64,000 nucleotides of DNA, taken from the NCBI GenBank assembly GCA_963680875.1, contig OY804575.1, positions 28,548,494-28,612,493 on the forward strand, in the 5' to 3' direction. Origin of the DNA: Bathymodiolus brooksi (taxonomy: Eukaryota > Mollusca > Bivalvia > Mytilida > Modiolidae). Position numbers and translations under genes: made by a program. The notes beneath the pieces are model-generated. The model had not been told where the DNA came from, searched no databases, and was given only the letters and a program-made list of their open reading frames with translations. This document shows positions 1-10,919 of this stretch, in pieces (position 1 is the stretch's first letter; every line of letters begins with the position of its first letter).

Positions 1-189
1 TGATTTCCGTCATTAAGGCCATCAAATTTTCTGTTTGATGAAATAAATAACTTATAATGAATAATTGTAAGCTTGTGCTTGGTAACTGATGGTTATTAGT
101 GGGTTTAAATATTAAAAAATCACAGAAATTATTAATCTGATCATGTCTGTCCATGTTACATGAAAATAGGAGGATTCCTTTGACGATAC

Positions 190-1012
190 CACAGGGGCTA
201 GGTGCATACGAAAAATATAATACAACAAGGGGAGGAACTCACTTGCTTGCATTTTTTTAAGTGGTCGTGTTAAATTGATCGCAACTTCAGAACGCCTTAA
301 TATTTACAAAAAATGTTTTCACCAGTCGAAAGCCAAGTAATTTTCCTTTCCAAAGAGACCCCAATTGTTAGTTTAGGCCTCCTCCAAACTGCTGAGGTAC
401 CCTACACGAACCAAAACAAAACAGCATGAAAATCGGAAGTAGGACAATTGCTGGGACAACTTTTTCGGAACATCTCTAGACTCTACATGACTTTTGATGA
501 AAAGGGGAAGGTCGTCAAATCTGTTCAGTCAATCAAAACGCCCATTAGAACTCTCTCATATTTTCAAGTCTGTGGTGTTTGGGAAGGATGGAAAGGGGAT
601 TTCTTTCAAAAACAGACTTAAAGGGCCTATAAATTGGCGAAAGGCAAGACATTTAAACGTAATTTGAATGGATGAAAGTATTTAGCTAGTCAAAATGACT
701 CGCTTACGCATGGGAAAGTCTACACAGATGTGAAGTGGTTGTCCCAGCATTTGTCCTACTTCGATTTTCACGCCGTTTTGTTTTGGTTCTTGTAGGGTAC
801 CTCAGCATTTCGGAGGCCTACACTAACAATTGGGGTCTCTTTGGAAAGAAAAATTACTTGGCTTTCGACTGATGAAAACATTTTTTGTAAATATTAAGGC
901 ATTCTGAAGTTACGATCAATTTAACACCACCACTTAAAAAAATGCAAGCAAGTAAGTTCCTCCGCTTGTTGTATTATATAGTTGTTTTTTTCGGACGCAC
1001 CTAGCCCCTGTG
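190..1012. mobile_element. hAT-type foldback element (non-autonomous)
   Basis: The ends read CACAGGGGCTAGGTGC and its reverse complement, and the outer 270 bp or so of each side are inverted copies (about 190-460 and 730-1012). The flanks GACGATAC (182-189) and GATGATAC (1013-1020) match at 7 of 8 bases, which fits the 8-bp target duplication typical of hAT elements. The central 270 bp has no long open frame, so the element is non-autonomous. A much shorter relative with the same termini lies at 14513-14597. Confidence 0.8.
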
Positions 1013-1020
1013 GATGATAC

Positions 1021-2300
1021 GGGGGAAAAAAATCTGATACTCATATTATCCTAAGTCAGGTTTCTCAAAATGTGCCGGCTACTTCTGGTTGAGCGCCGTC
1101 TACAAATTTGTCAAAAATAAAAATAGAAGTTGGTAAAACTGAAATGTTATCAAGATATTTACTTTTAACTCGTTCTCTGTTATAATTTCATTCCGCGTTA
1201 GAAAACAACAGATCGCTCTTGATCTTTTTGAGCCGTTTTTTTGAACCAGTGTAACCTATGACCGCAAAACGTTTTGTCGATTGCGGATTTTGATTCGGAG
1301 TCATCCCAAAATTGGAATGTATTAGAAGTTACCGATTTCCGGTAATGAATAAAAAAACCACGATGCCAAGATGTTATCCTAACATCTACAGGTGTATTCA
1401 GTGTTTGCCATGGCATTATCAGTCGCTTCTAATTTTGTAGCATTTTGACTGCAGCTTGGATTTCTTCAATTTCTCTTTGAGAGGAACACAAATTCACCCT
1501 AAAAAACCTACATTTTTGAGACCAATTAAAAGTTTCATTTTCCTCAAATATATGCCCAGATTGCATCTCCTGTCATCTAGAATTTCAAAATTTTCCGAGG
1601 GAGGACCTCCGGACCCCCGCCAGTTAAGAGGGGGGGACACACACACACCTCTCAGACTCACCCCCCCCCCCTCACACCTATGGCGCTCGGGGACATGCCA
1701 AAAAAAAAAGTCCAGTCACCACCTACTTCCAAAAATTCTCCATCTACTTAAATACTTTTTGAGAACCCTGTCCTTGCACCTTTTTTTTCAGTTTCAGTGA
1801 ATATGTAACTGTATAAAAATTATGAAGTGTTCTAGTTTCAGTTCAGTTTTAAATTTTCACTGCATGTTTACACATGGTCCCTAGACTAGAGCAAATAATG
1901 ACCCATGCAAATAGAAATAGGAAGGTACAGTGTACCAGGGTACTCTCCGGGAAAACCGAATCTGCTGCAGGTGCACTTTGGGTCAGGTAGAAGATGAGAT
2001 CCATTATTTACTTCATTGTACTTGCCATGCAAACCATAGGGAAATTTTAACTACATATTTGACATCTGAGTGTACAAAATTTAGATGACAAATGTAAACT
2101 CATATATGGATCTTAAATAATGAAGACCCAACTATACTCAGATATCTTTGTCAATATCTTTTATCAACAACTATTTGATTAAATGGAATTGGAGATCTGC
2201 AAACTGGAAGACCTGCATTGAGCATGAGAAAGAAAATATTCCTTTTGGCTTGCTGCTGGCTATCCAAAAGCTCTGATACCTTTTCATGTTCCAAACAATA
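1021..2300. other. Gene-less stretch
   Basis: No convincing gene was seen. Around 1590-1700 there is a G/C-rich patch with poly-G and poly-C runs and a CACACA run; the open frame across it looks like a repeat artefact. The remainder is AT-rich unique-looking sequence. Confidence 0.5.
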
Positions 2301-2308
2301 TTTCTTGT

Positions 2309-2506
2309 TTGTGTGTCTCTCCCCTTTCCTTCCACATCAAAATTCTTCTATATCAACATGGTCGATCTGCACTAGACACAAGTAGGACTTTATTCCTTTT
2401 AGCATCGACTCATGGTGCCTCTTGCAGATTAGTGATGAATCACCTGATATATGTATATGTTTTCTCTCATCCCCCCCCCCCCCACCCCCCCCCTCCCCTC
2501 ATATAT
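2309..2506 (+). repeat. Old host repeat, left segment (split by insertions)
   Basis: This segment, 6755-6795 and 8456-8622 together correspond, in order and orientation, to the minus-strand copy at 11771-12045. Shared landmarks are the block around GATGAATCACCTGATATATG, a long poly-C tract, then CTCA(C)ATATAT. The two gaps are occupied by transposons A (2507-6754) and B (6796-8455). The far end, AATAAACTTATTTCTATATA near 8612, resembles the 3' end of a LINE. Poly-C length differs between copies. Confidence 0.65.
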
Positions 2507-3618
2507 CAGAGCTGTCGAAAATCGTCGGACCTATCGGACCGCAGACTTCCCGAAAACCGTCGATCCTGACCGACAGAAATGCAGTAGGACCGACGATTTC
2601 AAAATATATATCGGACCGAATGTCCGGTAAAGCATAGATATTTGAAAGGGCCGGCGATTGAAATTTATTCCCTCCCAGTTTCCACTGCCAATGGCATTAA
2701 ATTCCGTTTTCAGTTTTATTAAAATGTCAGACAGAGACTTGAAATTTGTTTATTTATTCTGTCAGACCGACATGTTCCTCTTTGTAATCGAAACTCCTAT
2801 ACAAATGTACGTAAATGTAAACATCCTTTTAGTAGGAACCAGCACCTGCAAAACGTGGAACATTAAAACTGAAATATATTACTGAGCACAGAAATAAGTT
2901 GACTTCCACACTCCCCAAGTGTCAAAGAGTGTTTGTGTTTAATTAAATATGTTTTGAGATGCTTATATATTGAAGATGACAGCAGATTCATATTCTTAAT
3001 TGAAATTAAAAATGTAGGTAAACCGGAAACTGACATTGATGTATAATATTCGGAACGTGATCGGACCATTAGATACGGACTGTTGGCTATATCTGCCTTA
3101 TCTTTTTAGATAAAAAAATGTATACAGAAAAACATTTAATTGAGTTGTTTAATGATCATGACTATAGGTAATCTTGCATTCAGTTCTGTATAAAAAAACA
3201 AAATTTGACAGGTTATATACAATATTACAAAAAAATGGTGGGACAGACAAAAAGCCCATGGGTAAGACAGAAACCCAGTTCCTGTCTGACCCAATGTCAG
3301 ACAGAAAAAAAAAAGTTTTCGCCAACTCTGTAATACAGAATGTTTGGTATAATAGTTACCTCAGATTTTGTCCGAAAGGCATTGATCAGTGTTTAATTTC
3401 ATTTTTAAATTACATAATTTTCATTGTTTTCACCCCTTTTATACATTTCCGGTTTCAGCCAAACCCATTTGCAGGGGTTGACTTAAGAAAAAAAATTAAC
3501 TGGCCCTGAGGGCCAGTAAAATTTTTGAACAACTGGCCCCTTCAAAATTCCACTGGCCCGAGAAATGTCGGTCCACAAAGTGGACCGATATAAAAAGGGG
3601 GATTTGCCCCTCCCCCAA

Positions 3619-3725
3619 GGAACAGGAAACTAAAGATCGAGCAATATGAACCCCATTAAAACATTGGGTGAACTCATTTTCCCCCGAAGGATAAGCAGTT
3701 CCTGCTCCACTAGTGGCATCCGCAA
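3619..3725 (+). repeat. Dispersed repeat (AAACTAAAGATYGAGCAA family)
   Basis: This block contains AAACTAAAGATCGAGCAA followed by a GGATAAGCAGTTCCTGCTCC-like stretch. Similar sequence recurs inside element F (about 25955-26045), and the same core is tandemly amplified at 47206-47662. Confidence 0.55.
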
Positions 3726-4019
3726 ATAATTAAATTGACTGTCATTGATTTAAACATGTACATATAGTTTTTGTATTCTATGAATGAATGTTGTACTTGT
3801 TTTAAACAAGGGTAAAGTTCATGACATTTTCCCATACATGCATTACAATTAACAGGTATGGTTAGAAGATAATCAAACAATCTACATATAGATAGTCAAA
3901 CTTGTTATCAAAAGTATATAGTTTTAACATTTCATTCATTGTTTATTGTATATATGTTAACTTATGTATTAACTAAATTTAAAACGGCGCTCGGCCAATA
4001 ATCTTCAGTAGTGAAGGAT

Positions 4020-4733
4020 TAGCTGCAATAATGTAGCTCCTGTGACAAATTTGTGTCTCGGCAGAGCTACAACGCGGTCCCATTCGTCACAATGGAGCAA
4101 AAAAAAAGTTGCAGTTGAAACATAAAAACTCACTATTTACGCTTCAAACATTTCATTATAACAATTACTGATGATCCCAGTCCTTGTTAAATCGGTTTGG
4201 CTGAGAAATATATGCTTTTCAAAGTTAGCAACAACCCTGTTCAAATGTATCGATTGTTTTTCATAACCGGAAACTACGGAAGGCAGAGCTTTTCTAAATA
4301 TGGTATTTCTTATTACAACCTGATGTAAACATTCCAATCGTAACTACTCGGCCATTCTCGCTACCCTGTTATTTGCAGGGTAGCGAGAATGGCCGAGTAG
4401 TTACGATTGGTAAACATTCACACCTAAATCGCCAAATATGGTATCGACATCCAAATAGTGAGGCCGGAAATGACGAAATTCAAAACGTTCAGAGTAAAAG
4501 TAAACATGGATTTTTATTTTGTGGGAATTACATTCTAAAATACTGGTAGGTGATAAAAACTTGTTATAATAATGGACAAAAGGAAAGGTTATGTCTTATT
4601 ATTGATAAATGCAGGCGTCAGAAGCTCTGTAAGCGAGCGCAAAAAATCTCGGCGGCTGCTCCATTACGTGTAATGGCATCCCGTTATAACCCTTGCGAGT
4701 AAGTGAGCATTTAGGGTTTTATTATTAGAACTA
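4020..4733 (-). mobile_element. Element U, copy 1
   Basis: The ends read TAGCTGCAATAAT and, reversed, TAGTTCTAATAAT (10 of 13 identical). A perfect 9-bp duplication GTGAAGGAT flanks it (4011-4019 and 4734-4742). A second copy in opposite orientation lies at 7802-8442, also with a 9-bp duplication. Nine-base duplications suggest Mutator-like mobilisation, but the short termini make this tentative. It contains the 77-bp hairpin element at 4334-4410. Confidence 0.75.
4334..4410. mobile_element. 77-bp perfect-hairpin MITE
   Basis: Two exact 35-bp inverted arms (4334-4368 and 4376-4410) enclose a 7-base loop. A perfect 8-bp duplication TAAACATT flanks it (4326-4333 and 4411-4418). The sister copy U2 lacks it at the matching position (about 8117-8135), so this is a directly visible insertion. 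Confidence 0.9.
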
Positions 4734-6754
4734 GTGAAGGATGGCCAGAAATATAAAGAAGAAGAAGTCTCAGCGACCCCCTCTGTATAACGGCTTCATT
4801 TTTTAGCCAATCTTATTTATTCCTCCCCAGCGTTTTCCCGTGCATTCGACCATTATATAACGACCCACTGTCTAACGCGACTAACGACCATGTTCTGTGG
4901 GTAAAAATCCTTCATATAACGACTATTAGAAGATTATTATCAAACCGGAAGTTAGATAATAAATAAACAAACATAGTCCCGACTTTGGAAAATTTTCCGT
5001 TTTGCCCAGCTGATGCAGCGATTGTTGCCAATATCCCTCTTGCTGATATCGGCATGATCTACTGACTGAGTCCATACCTGTTAATAGTTCATAATAATAG
5101 ATTTTTCATATTAAATGAAGTCACGATTAGCGTTATTGTGTATCCGCCATTTTTTTTTACAGGTAAGATATTCACGTGATGATTTATTATTGTTGTTTGG
5201 TTTATTTGGGTTTATTTCTTATTTATATTAAATATTTAAAATTGCTTAGTATAGAAAATACCATTTTAATCTTTCAGTTTTATAAATAAATAATCGTGAT
5301 TTTGAAAATTATTGAATTATGAAGTACTGGTTCCCAGCATATATTTCTGTCAATATTCGTTTAACGTGCGGTAACAGATCAAGGTAAACACATGCTGATT
5401 GTGTGATTAGGCTATTTATAGCTTTCGGCGAGTGATTGAAGTTGAATTTTAACGTTTTATCAGGAAATTTCATTAGTCTGTTATCAGTCGATATTGAATG
5501 ACAAGGAAGAAACGAAAGTTGCTGGCCCAAGTGGCCCGAGAATATCAACTGGCCCAGCGGGCCGATCTTTGTTCAGTTTGACTGGCCCGACCGTAAATAT
5601 ACTGGCCACGGGCCAGCGGTTACGTCGACCCCTGATTTGTGAAGACGATCACGACACGATTGGTTATTTGTATATATATTAGCCAATGACATGACGTCTT
5701 TCATACAACCATTGACCTATAGTACAAGGTCATCAAAACAACAAAACTCGAGACGCACACTATAAAAGACATAACATATACAATTTTGAACAACACTGAA
5801 AACTGAAAATTGAATTACTTTAACCTCTATAAAAACCAGAGGTGAAATCAGGTGCCCAATTGCTAATACTAGGGTAAATCACTCTAAAAAGGCCAAACTA
5901 AACATTATGCATGCGACAGTGAAATTTTTGGGACTTTTTTTTCGGACCGGCAAAATATTTTTCGGTCTGACAAGATTTTCATGTCTGTCAGTCCGAATGA
6001 CTGACAACTTCTCAGCAAGTTTCGGGAAGTCTGGAACCATCGTACAAAATATTGACTAGTTCCGATTTAAACTACTTCACGTCAGACCCGATGTCCGGAG
6101 AAATTTTTCAGTAACTTGGGACCGACAAAATGCTTGAAGATGACCGGCATCATTACTTAATTTCGCTTCTCAAACTTGTCGTTGTTTGCAATCTTCAATC
6201 TCTGATTTTTGTTTATTTTTGTCTATATAATCAAATTTTGACTTCACATTGAAGAGTTTGACTACTAAATGTGTATCCGATTCCGGACAGACGAGCATCG
6301 ATTTTCCAGAAATTACTATTTTATTTAAAAAAAAATATTATTTTTTGGCAATAAATTTGTTTGACTTGGCGGCGTTTTTAAGGGTCGGTCGGTGAAAGGT
6401 GAAACAAACTTAATTTTAATTTAGGCCTAGGTTGTCAGTCATCCAATTGATTCGGTCCAGACCTAATGGCAATGCTACTTATAAGAGGTAACACCTTGAA
6501 ATCTTTGTTTATTTCATACACAAGTCTATTGTATTGTATGTATATTTCCACATGTCACACAAAAATGTGTTGTACTCCATGGTATCACTTGAAGCTGTAA
6601 ACAAACCATTTTATGGATTTAGCCAGTATATGTGTAATTCAGTTGAAGTCGTAAAAAAAATGTAGGTCCAGCAAATGTTTGATAGGTCTGACACATTGTC
6701 CACATCTGCCAGACCTATTGTCTGACAGACAGGAAAGAGATTTCGACAGCTCTG

Positions 6755-6795
6755 ATATATATGTGAGTAAGTGTGTGTACGTTTATGTGCATATA
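6755..6795 (+). repeat. Old host repeat, middle segment
   Basis: Forty-one bases (GTGAGTAAGTG..GTTTATGTGCATATA) lie between elements A and B and match the reverse complement of about 11926-11962. Confidence 0.65.
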
Positions 6796-8455
6796 CTGGT
6801 CGGGAAGTAGTTCTCGCCATTTGTTACGTTTTTTATCCAATATTTTTAAGAAGCAGTCAAGAAACCTTTGTTTCACCCCATTATTATTTTGCATGAACCA
6901 TAACGATTTACCTACGAAATGAATTTTCATAAAGGAGAGCGCACGCTGATCGGGGATCCATTATTACGATGTTGTGTTTTTTAACAGAGAATGGCCGCGA
7001 CAGAAGCAATTCTCGCCAACTTTCAGAAATATTGTTTTTTGTGAAGCTAAAGCATCAAAAGGAAAGAAAAACGACATTTTAGAAAAATAAAACCCTTTCT
7101 TAAAAAGTTTACCGTTTTTGTGTTAGTTTGTAAAAAACTTTGATAATTATTCATCGCTGTTTTAAAGGCTGTCATGCCATCCCCACGCCGCTCTCCCATT
7201 CCGTAAAATACATCCTTTTCAACAGTGGTTTACCTGATAATTTTCATTTTATTGATGAAAAGTAATAATTCCAGTTTTTCTAGAATTAATTTTAATATTT
7301 TGTCCATGTTTTATGCCCAATGTGATAATATAGGATCCATGTATAAATTAACGGTCAAGGTAATTGATGACGTAAACAGTGCATGCGCAGGTGGCCATTT
7401 GCATTCAAATGGAATCTATTTTTATTCTGCAACCGTGAGTATTTTGGATTGTAGGGATAAGTAATAAGGCAAAGTGTGACACTTTTTAGAAAGATCTTAA
7501 AGATTTGTAGAGATAAATTGGAAATATGGTGTCACTAAATTCTCCGATGATCATTCCATGTGTTTTTCTATTTTAAGAGTACCAACACACGTGACCCCCT
7601 GTTGATGTTACGACAGAATGTGGGGTGCAGTAGGATTTTTACCCGATTTTAACAATATTTCACAATGAAATTCTATAAAAATTAATACGAAGGATTGGGT
7701 ACGGCGTCCTTTAATGATGGTGAAAAAATCAGACGAAAATTCGCTAGCGCTAAATGAGACAGTTGGCGAGAATTGCTTCTTGGCGAGAACTACTCCCCGA
7801 CTAGTTCTAATAATAAAACCCTAAATGCTCGCTTACTCGCAAGGGTTATAACGGGATGCCATTACACGTAATGGAGCAGCCGCCGAGATTTTTTGCACTC
7901 GCTTACAGAGTTTCTGACGCCTGCATTTATCAATAATAAGACATAACCTTTCCTTTTGTCCATTATTATAACAAGTTTTTATCACCTACCAGTATTTTAG
8001 AATGTAATTCCCACAAAATAAAAATCCATGTTTACTTTTACTCTGAACGTTTTGAATTTCGTCATTTCCGGCCTCACTATTTGGATGTCGATACCATATT
8101 TGGCGATTAAGGCGTGAATGATTACATCAGCCGTCGTAAGCATCGTAGTAAGAAATACCATATTTAGAAAAGCTCCGCCTTCCGTAGTTTCCGGTTATGG
8201 AAAACGATTGATAAATTTGAACAGGGTTGTTGCTAACTTTGAAAAGCATATATTTCTCAGCCAAACCGATTTAACAAGGACTGGGATCATCAGTAATAGT
8301 TATAATGAAATGTTTGAAGCGTAAATAGTGAGTTTATATGTTTCAACTGCAACTTTTTTTTTTGCTCCATTGTGAGGAATGGGACCGTGTTGTAGCTCTG
8401 TCGAGACACAAGTTTGTCACAGGAGCTACATTATTGCAGCTACTCCCCCGACCAG
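6796..8455. mobile_element. Element B: TIR transposon with TA duplication
   Basis: The left end CTGGTCGGGAAGTAGTTC and the right end, with element U2 taken out, agree at 22 of 23 bases. TA lies on both sides (6794-6795 and 8456-8457), and comparison with the 11.9-kb copy shows that only TA was duplicated. This fits a Tc1/mariner-style MITE. The interior is AT-rich without a transposase frame. Confidence 0.65.
7802..8442 (+). mobile_element. Element U, copy 2 (inside B)
   Basis: This is the inverted counterpart of 4020-4733, alignable over its full length except for the 77-bp MITE and its duplication. It is flanked by CTCCCCGAC (7793-7801) and CTCCCCCGAC (8443-8452), a 9-bp duplication with one extra C, and it sits 13 bp inside the right end of element B. 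Confidence 0.75.
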
Positions 8456-8622
8456 TATCTCTTTTCCTGCCAGAATGTGCCTGCACCACAATTATTGATA
8501 TTTCATCGCGAATATTTAGTTTGATGTATTGTTGTTGTGTATCAATCATAATTGTTATTTGTATATGCCCTCCTGGGGCCCTGATTTGGTTAATAAACTT
8601 ATTTCTATATAATACAAAAGTA
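8456..8622 (+). repeat. Old host repeat, right segment (LINE 3'-end-like)
   Basis: This continues the repeat from 6795 and matches the reverse complement of 11771-11925. It ends in a GGGGCCCTGATT..AATAAACTTATTTC stretch that looks like a LINE 3' terminus. It lies about 70 bp downstream of the RPN1 exon 1 splice donor, in intron 1. Confidence 0.6.
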
Positions 8623-8691
8623 GGAGCTCCAGACCGGAAGTTGGGTTCTATATACGTGTACAACTACAGAACAAGAGTTCTGCAAACTTAC

Positions 8692-8940
8692 CGAAGCTCC
8701 AATAAATGAGAGATAACTCTGAAGTGTTGGGTCAATGGCATATATAAATGATTTTATGCTCGTCTTCCCTGTATTTTCTACTGTTAGTGCAGAACCTAGT
8801 TTTACTAAGTGAGATGAGATGTCAAGTTTCCTGTCTGCTTTACTAATAACAATTGATGAGCTAATCGAGTCCTTATTCACATTGCATCTTACAATAAGAA
8901 TGCAACAAAGCAATGCACAAAACACAAACTGTCGATTCAT
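8692..8940 (-). CDS. RPN1: Ribophorin I (OST subunit 1), first coding exon, partial gene
   Basis: Ribophorin I is a subunit of the ER oligosaccharyltransferase complex, which transfers N-glycans to nascent proteins. The exon encodes 83 residues. Residues 1-20 look like a signal peptide (basic start, then a Phe/Cys/Ala/Leu/Ile-rich core). Residues 34-83 (..DRKLDISSHLVKLGS.., SFIYAIDPTLQSYLSFIG) follow the start of the mature ribophorin I family, recalled as 'VDLSSHLAKV..SFLLALEPELEARLAHLG'. The exon ends GCTTCG|GTAAGT, a consensus donor in phase 0. No further RPN1 exon was found between 8691 and 1, so intron 1 would exceed 8.6 kb and be filled with nested transposons. The start is chosen because it is the first ATG, precedes the signal peptide and has A at -3. 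The alternative, an isolated retained exon, cannot be excluded. Confidence 0.82.
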
Positions 8941-9060
8941 CTTCCAATTTCAGCTGATTATTGCAGATTGGGTGCATAAAACGTTTTTTCTTCTCCGACA
9001 GATAGCCGGCTTTTCTAAACGGAAGTACGTGTTACGGAAGATAAAACTAAAGACCAAACA
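8941..9060 (-). promoter_or_regulatory. Probable RPN1 5' UTR and promoter region
   Basis: Just upstream of the RPN1 ATG, the minus strand has two CTTCCGT motifs (complements of ACGGAAG at 9019-9025 and 9034-9040). These match the ETS/GABP-type core common in housekeeping promoters. No TATA box is obvious. The transcription start cannot be placed from sequence. Confidence 0.4.
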
Positions 9061-9512
9061 AAAACTAGTGTCTAGGCAGCTTTATGAAACTGAAAGAGAG
9101 GCCATATTTATTTCATGAAGCCTTGTTCGTCAGATATTTTTGTATCGCTGAATTGAACATGATCTGGTGAAATTATTGACTTGAAATTCAGTACTTGCTG
9201 GAGCCGTAGTCGAACAAAAAGCCGTCGGACGGCAGAGGAATCTCGGACTAATATGTGGTATAGCAGTGGATTTGCCGCTATAGAAAAAAAATAAAGGTGT
9301 CATTACAAGGATTTTAAAATGACCGATTGCTTAATTTATTATATAATTTAGATGTTTTAACTTTGTTTAATTTGATTATTATTTTTTTAAATAAAAATAA
9401 TGCTTATTACAAAACAACATGTCACATGACTCACAATGCTTCTGGTTAAAAATAGCCACAATTTTTGGTTGAAAAGTTAATGATATGCATATGTATGTTG
9501 TGTACAAGTTGT
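9061..9512. other. Gene-less stretch
   Basis: This stretch is AT-rich. A short piece near 9229-9250 (GGCAGAGGAATCTCGGACTA) resembles the terminus of the element at 35541-36669 and may be a fragment of it. Nothing else was recognised. Confidence 0.4.
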
Positions 9513-9516
9513 GATT

Positions 9517-9632
9517 TTGTACATGTTATAACATGTACAAAATAATTGTACATGTTATAACTTGAACAATGCAAGAATACAAGTTATAACATGTACAAAA
9601 TTAGGTCGTACATGTTATAACATGTACAAAAT
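9517..9632. repeat. Cluster of long palindromes
   Basis: A perfect 24-bp palindrome (half-site TTGTACATGTTA, 9517-9540) is followed by imperfect copies near 9548 and 9582 and a 20-bp perfect palindrome at 9608-9627. The same sequence recurs once at about 11496-11511. This appears to be the repeated terminus of the element at 9613-11511. Confidence 0.75.
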
Positions 9633-9855
9633 ATTGTTTAAAAATGGCTTTAACTTGTACAATATATGAAAATAATTTTAAATCTGATGAAGAGCAATAA
9701 TCAAAAGCAAAAGAAACATAATATACAGCATGCATAAATTACTACATTTTGTACTTTACCATTCCAGAAACCAGCTGTGCTTACCGTTGTTGCTACATGA
9801 CAAAGACATATGACACCTAGAGTTGCACATAACTTTCAACCTTCGACAGACTTAC

Positions 9856-10200
9856 AATTTCCTTTCTTACATTGATAATGCACAAAACCTTGCCCTCCAC
9901 TCAAGGATATCTTACTCACCATCTCTCTCACACTCATATCATTCACTGGGACTTCAGACACATCTAAAGTGGCTTTTGCAACAAATTGAACCTGATTTCT
10001 ACTCGTGTATCCTTTTATTTGTCCAACTTTAGTACCAATCTTATAGCCACCATGTTCATTTACATTCATCACAACACCTTTTATGTTTCTCTCGTCAGCA
10101 GGGCCCCTATCAACAGACGGAATTGGAATGATAACATTGTCACCGTTGGAGAGAACAGTTAATTTTGTTTTTGTGGCCACAAAGTAGAGAATTGGTTCAT
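9856..10200 (-). pseudogene. KRBA2-like integrase-type protein, C-terminal exon
   Basis: The minus strand shows TTTTCAG| at 10201-10207, then an open frame, then AAATT|GTAAGT at the exon end. The product includes NGDNVIIPIPSVDRG, YKIGTKVGQIKGYTSRNQ and GGQGFVHYQCKKGNC. I recognise this pattern from the C-terminal part of transposon-derived proteins annotated in molluscs as KRAB-A domain-containing protein 2-like. The Cys-rich tail that normally follows is cut by a stop 20 bases past the donor if the exon is read through. The exon starts and ends in phase 1 and is compatible with the exon at 10920-11147. The integrase core is absent between them. Identity is by recall and needs a search. Confidence 0.5.
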
Positions 10201-10227
10201 CTGAAAATTTGAAGAATTTCAATTTTG

Positions 10228-10430
10228 ATGTTTAACGCCACTTTCAGCAATATTTCAGCTATATCATGGCGACCAGTTTTAGTGGTAGAGGAAGCTGGAG
10301 TACCCGGAGAGAACCACTGACCCTGGGCAAGCAACTGGTAAACTTTACCACTTGCGGCGGCTAGTCGAGTGCACCTTTTTTTTTTAATTTACAAAGCTGG
10401 GGGCGAACCCACACCGTATTCGTGATAGGC
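10228..10430 (-). repeat. tRNA-derived SINE-like repeat (copy 1)
   Basis: Read on the minus strand, this copy shows GGTGCACTCGAC.., GTAAAGTTTACCAGTTGC.., GGGTACTCCAGC.., CTGAAATATTGCTGAAAGTGGCGTTAAACATC. These are the landmarks shared with the copies at 13670, 13975, 14466 and 48664. It sits between the two KRBA2-like exons. Confidence 0.7.
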
Positions 10431-10919
10431 TTGTATGAGTTGTTAGAGCCAACGACCTAACTCATTGGTTTTGAGATAAACTTAATTGTGACAGTGTCAT
10501 GACATTTGAATTACATGTACAGGCCAATGTGAAATATAGAAATATAAGCCGTTTTGTTATTTGTACTGTTTAATATCATTTACTATATGTACTATATAAG
10601 AAGATTGTAAACTATCATGGATGTACTATAAAGGACCACTGGGAAATGGACCTACATGCAAAATTAAACCAAGGTCTATTAAGCATATTATACAAGCCAG
10701 AGAGAAATATTGGTTTTCATTGGATCACGTCCTATATTATATAAGACCATTGCAGGAGTCGAATATTACTTTGACGTACCACATAGGGTTACTGAGATAT
10801 TGATCTAAATGCAAAGTTTGATCAGTCTCACAGGCAAAAAATATAGGTCAGGGTGGCATTGTTGTTTGAACATGTTCTACTTATAAAACCAAGACGGACT
10901 GTATCAACATAACACTCAC

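Larger units (their letters stand above)
3472..5634. mobile_element. Element G: terminal-inverted-repeat transposon with ACTGGCCC subterminal repeats
   Basis: The left end CAGGGGTTGACTTAA and the reverse-complemented right end CAGGGGTCGACGTAA match at 13 of 15 bases. A direct ATTTG lies on both sides (3467-3471 and 5635-5639). ACTGGCCC-type motifs are repeated at both ends (3500-3560 and 5520-5610). It carries U1 inside, no open transposase, and near 4772 a fragment reading CAGCGACCCCCTCTGTATAACGG that resembles a pogo/Tigger terminus. Superfamily is not assigned. Confidence 0.6.
2507..6754. mobile_element. Element A: hAT-like non-autonomous transposon
   Basis: The terminal inverted repeats start CAGAGCTGTCGAAA on both sides. 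Both ends carry many subterminal copies of GTCGGACC/GGTCTGAC-like motifs (2520-3310 and 5930-6740). The flanks (..CATATAT and ATATATAT..) are consistent with a degraded 8-bp duplication of the site that is still unoccupied at 11946-11970 in reverse. No transposase frame is visible. It hosts element G (3472-5634). Confidence 0.6.

Noticed and set aside
1456..1800. 114-aa proline-rich ORF
   Set aside because: It is caused by poly-C/poly-G and CA runs; no homologous motif was seen.
8118..8324. ORF (68 aa) in U2, similar to one in U1 (4137-4337)
   Set aside because: The similarity reflects the repeated DNA of element U; it is short, without domain features, and the U1 copy is not open over the same extent.
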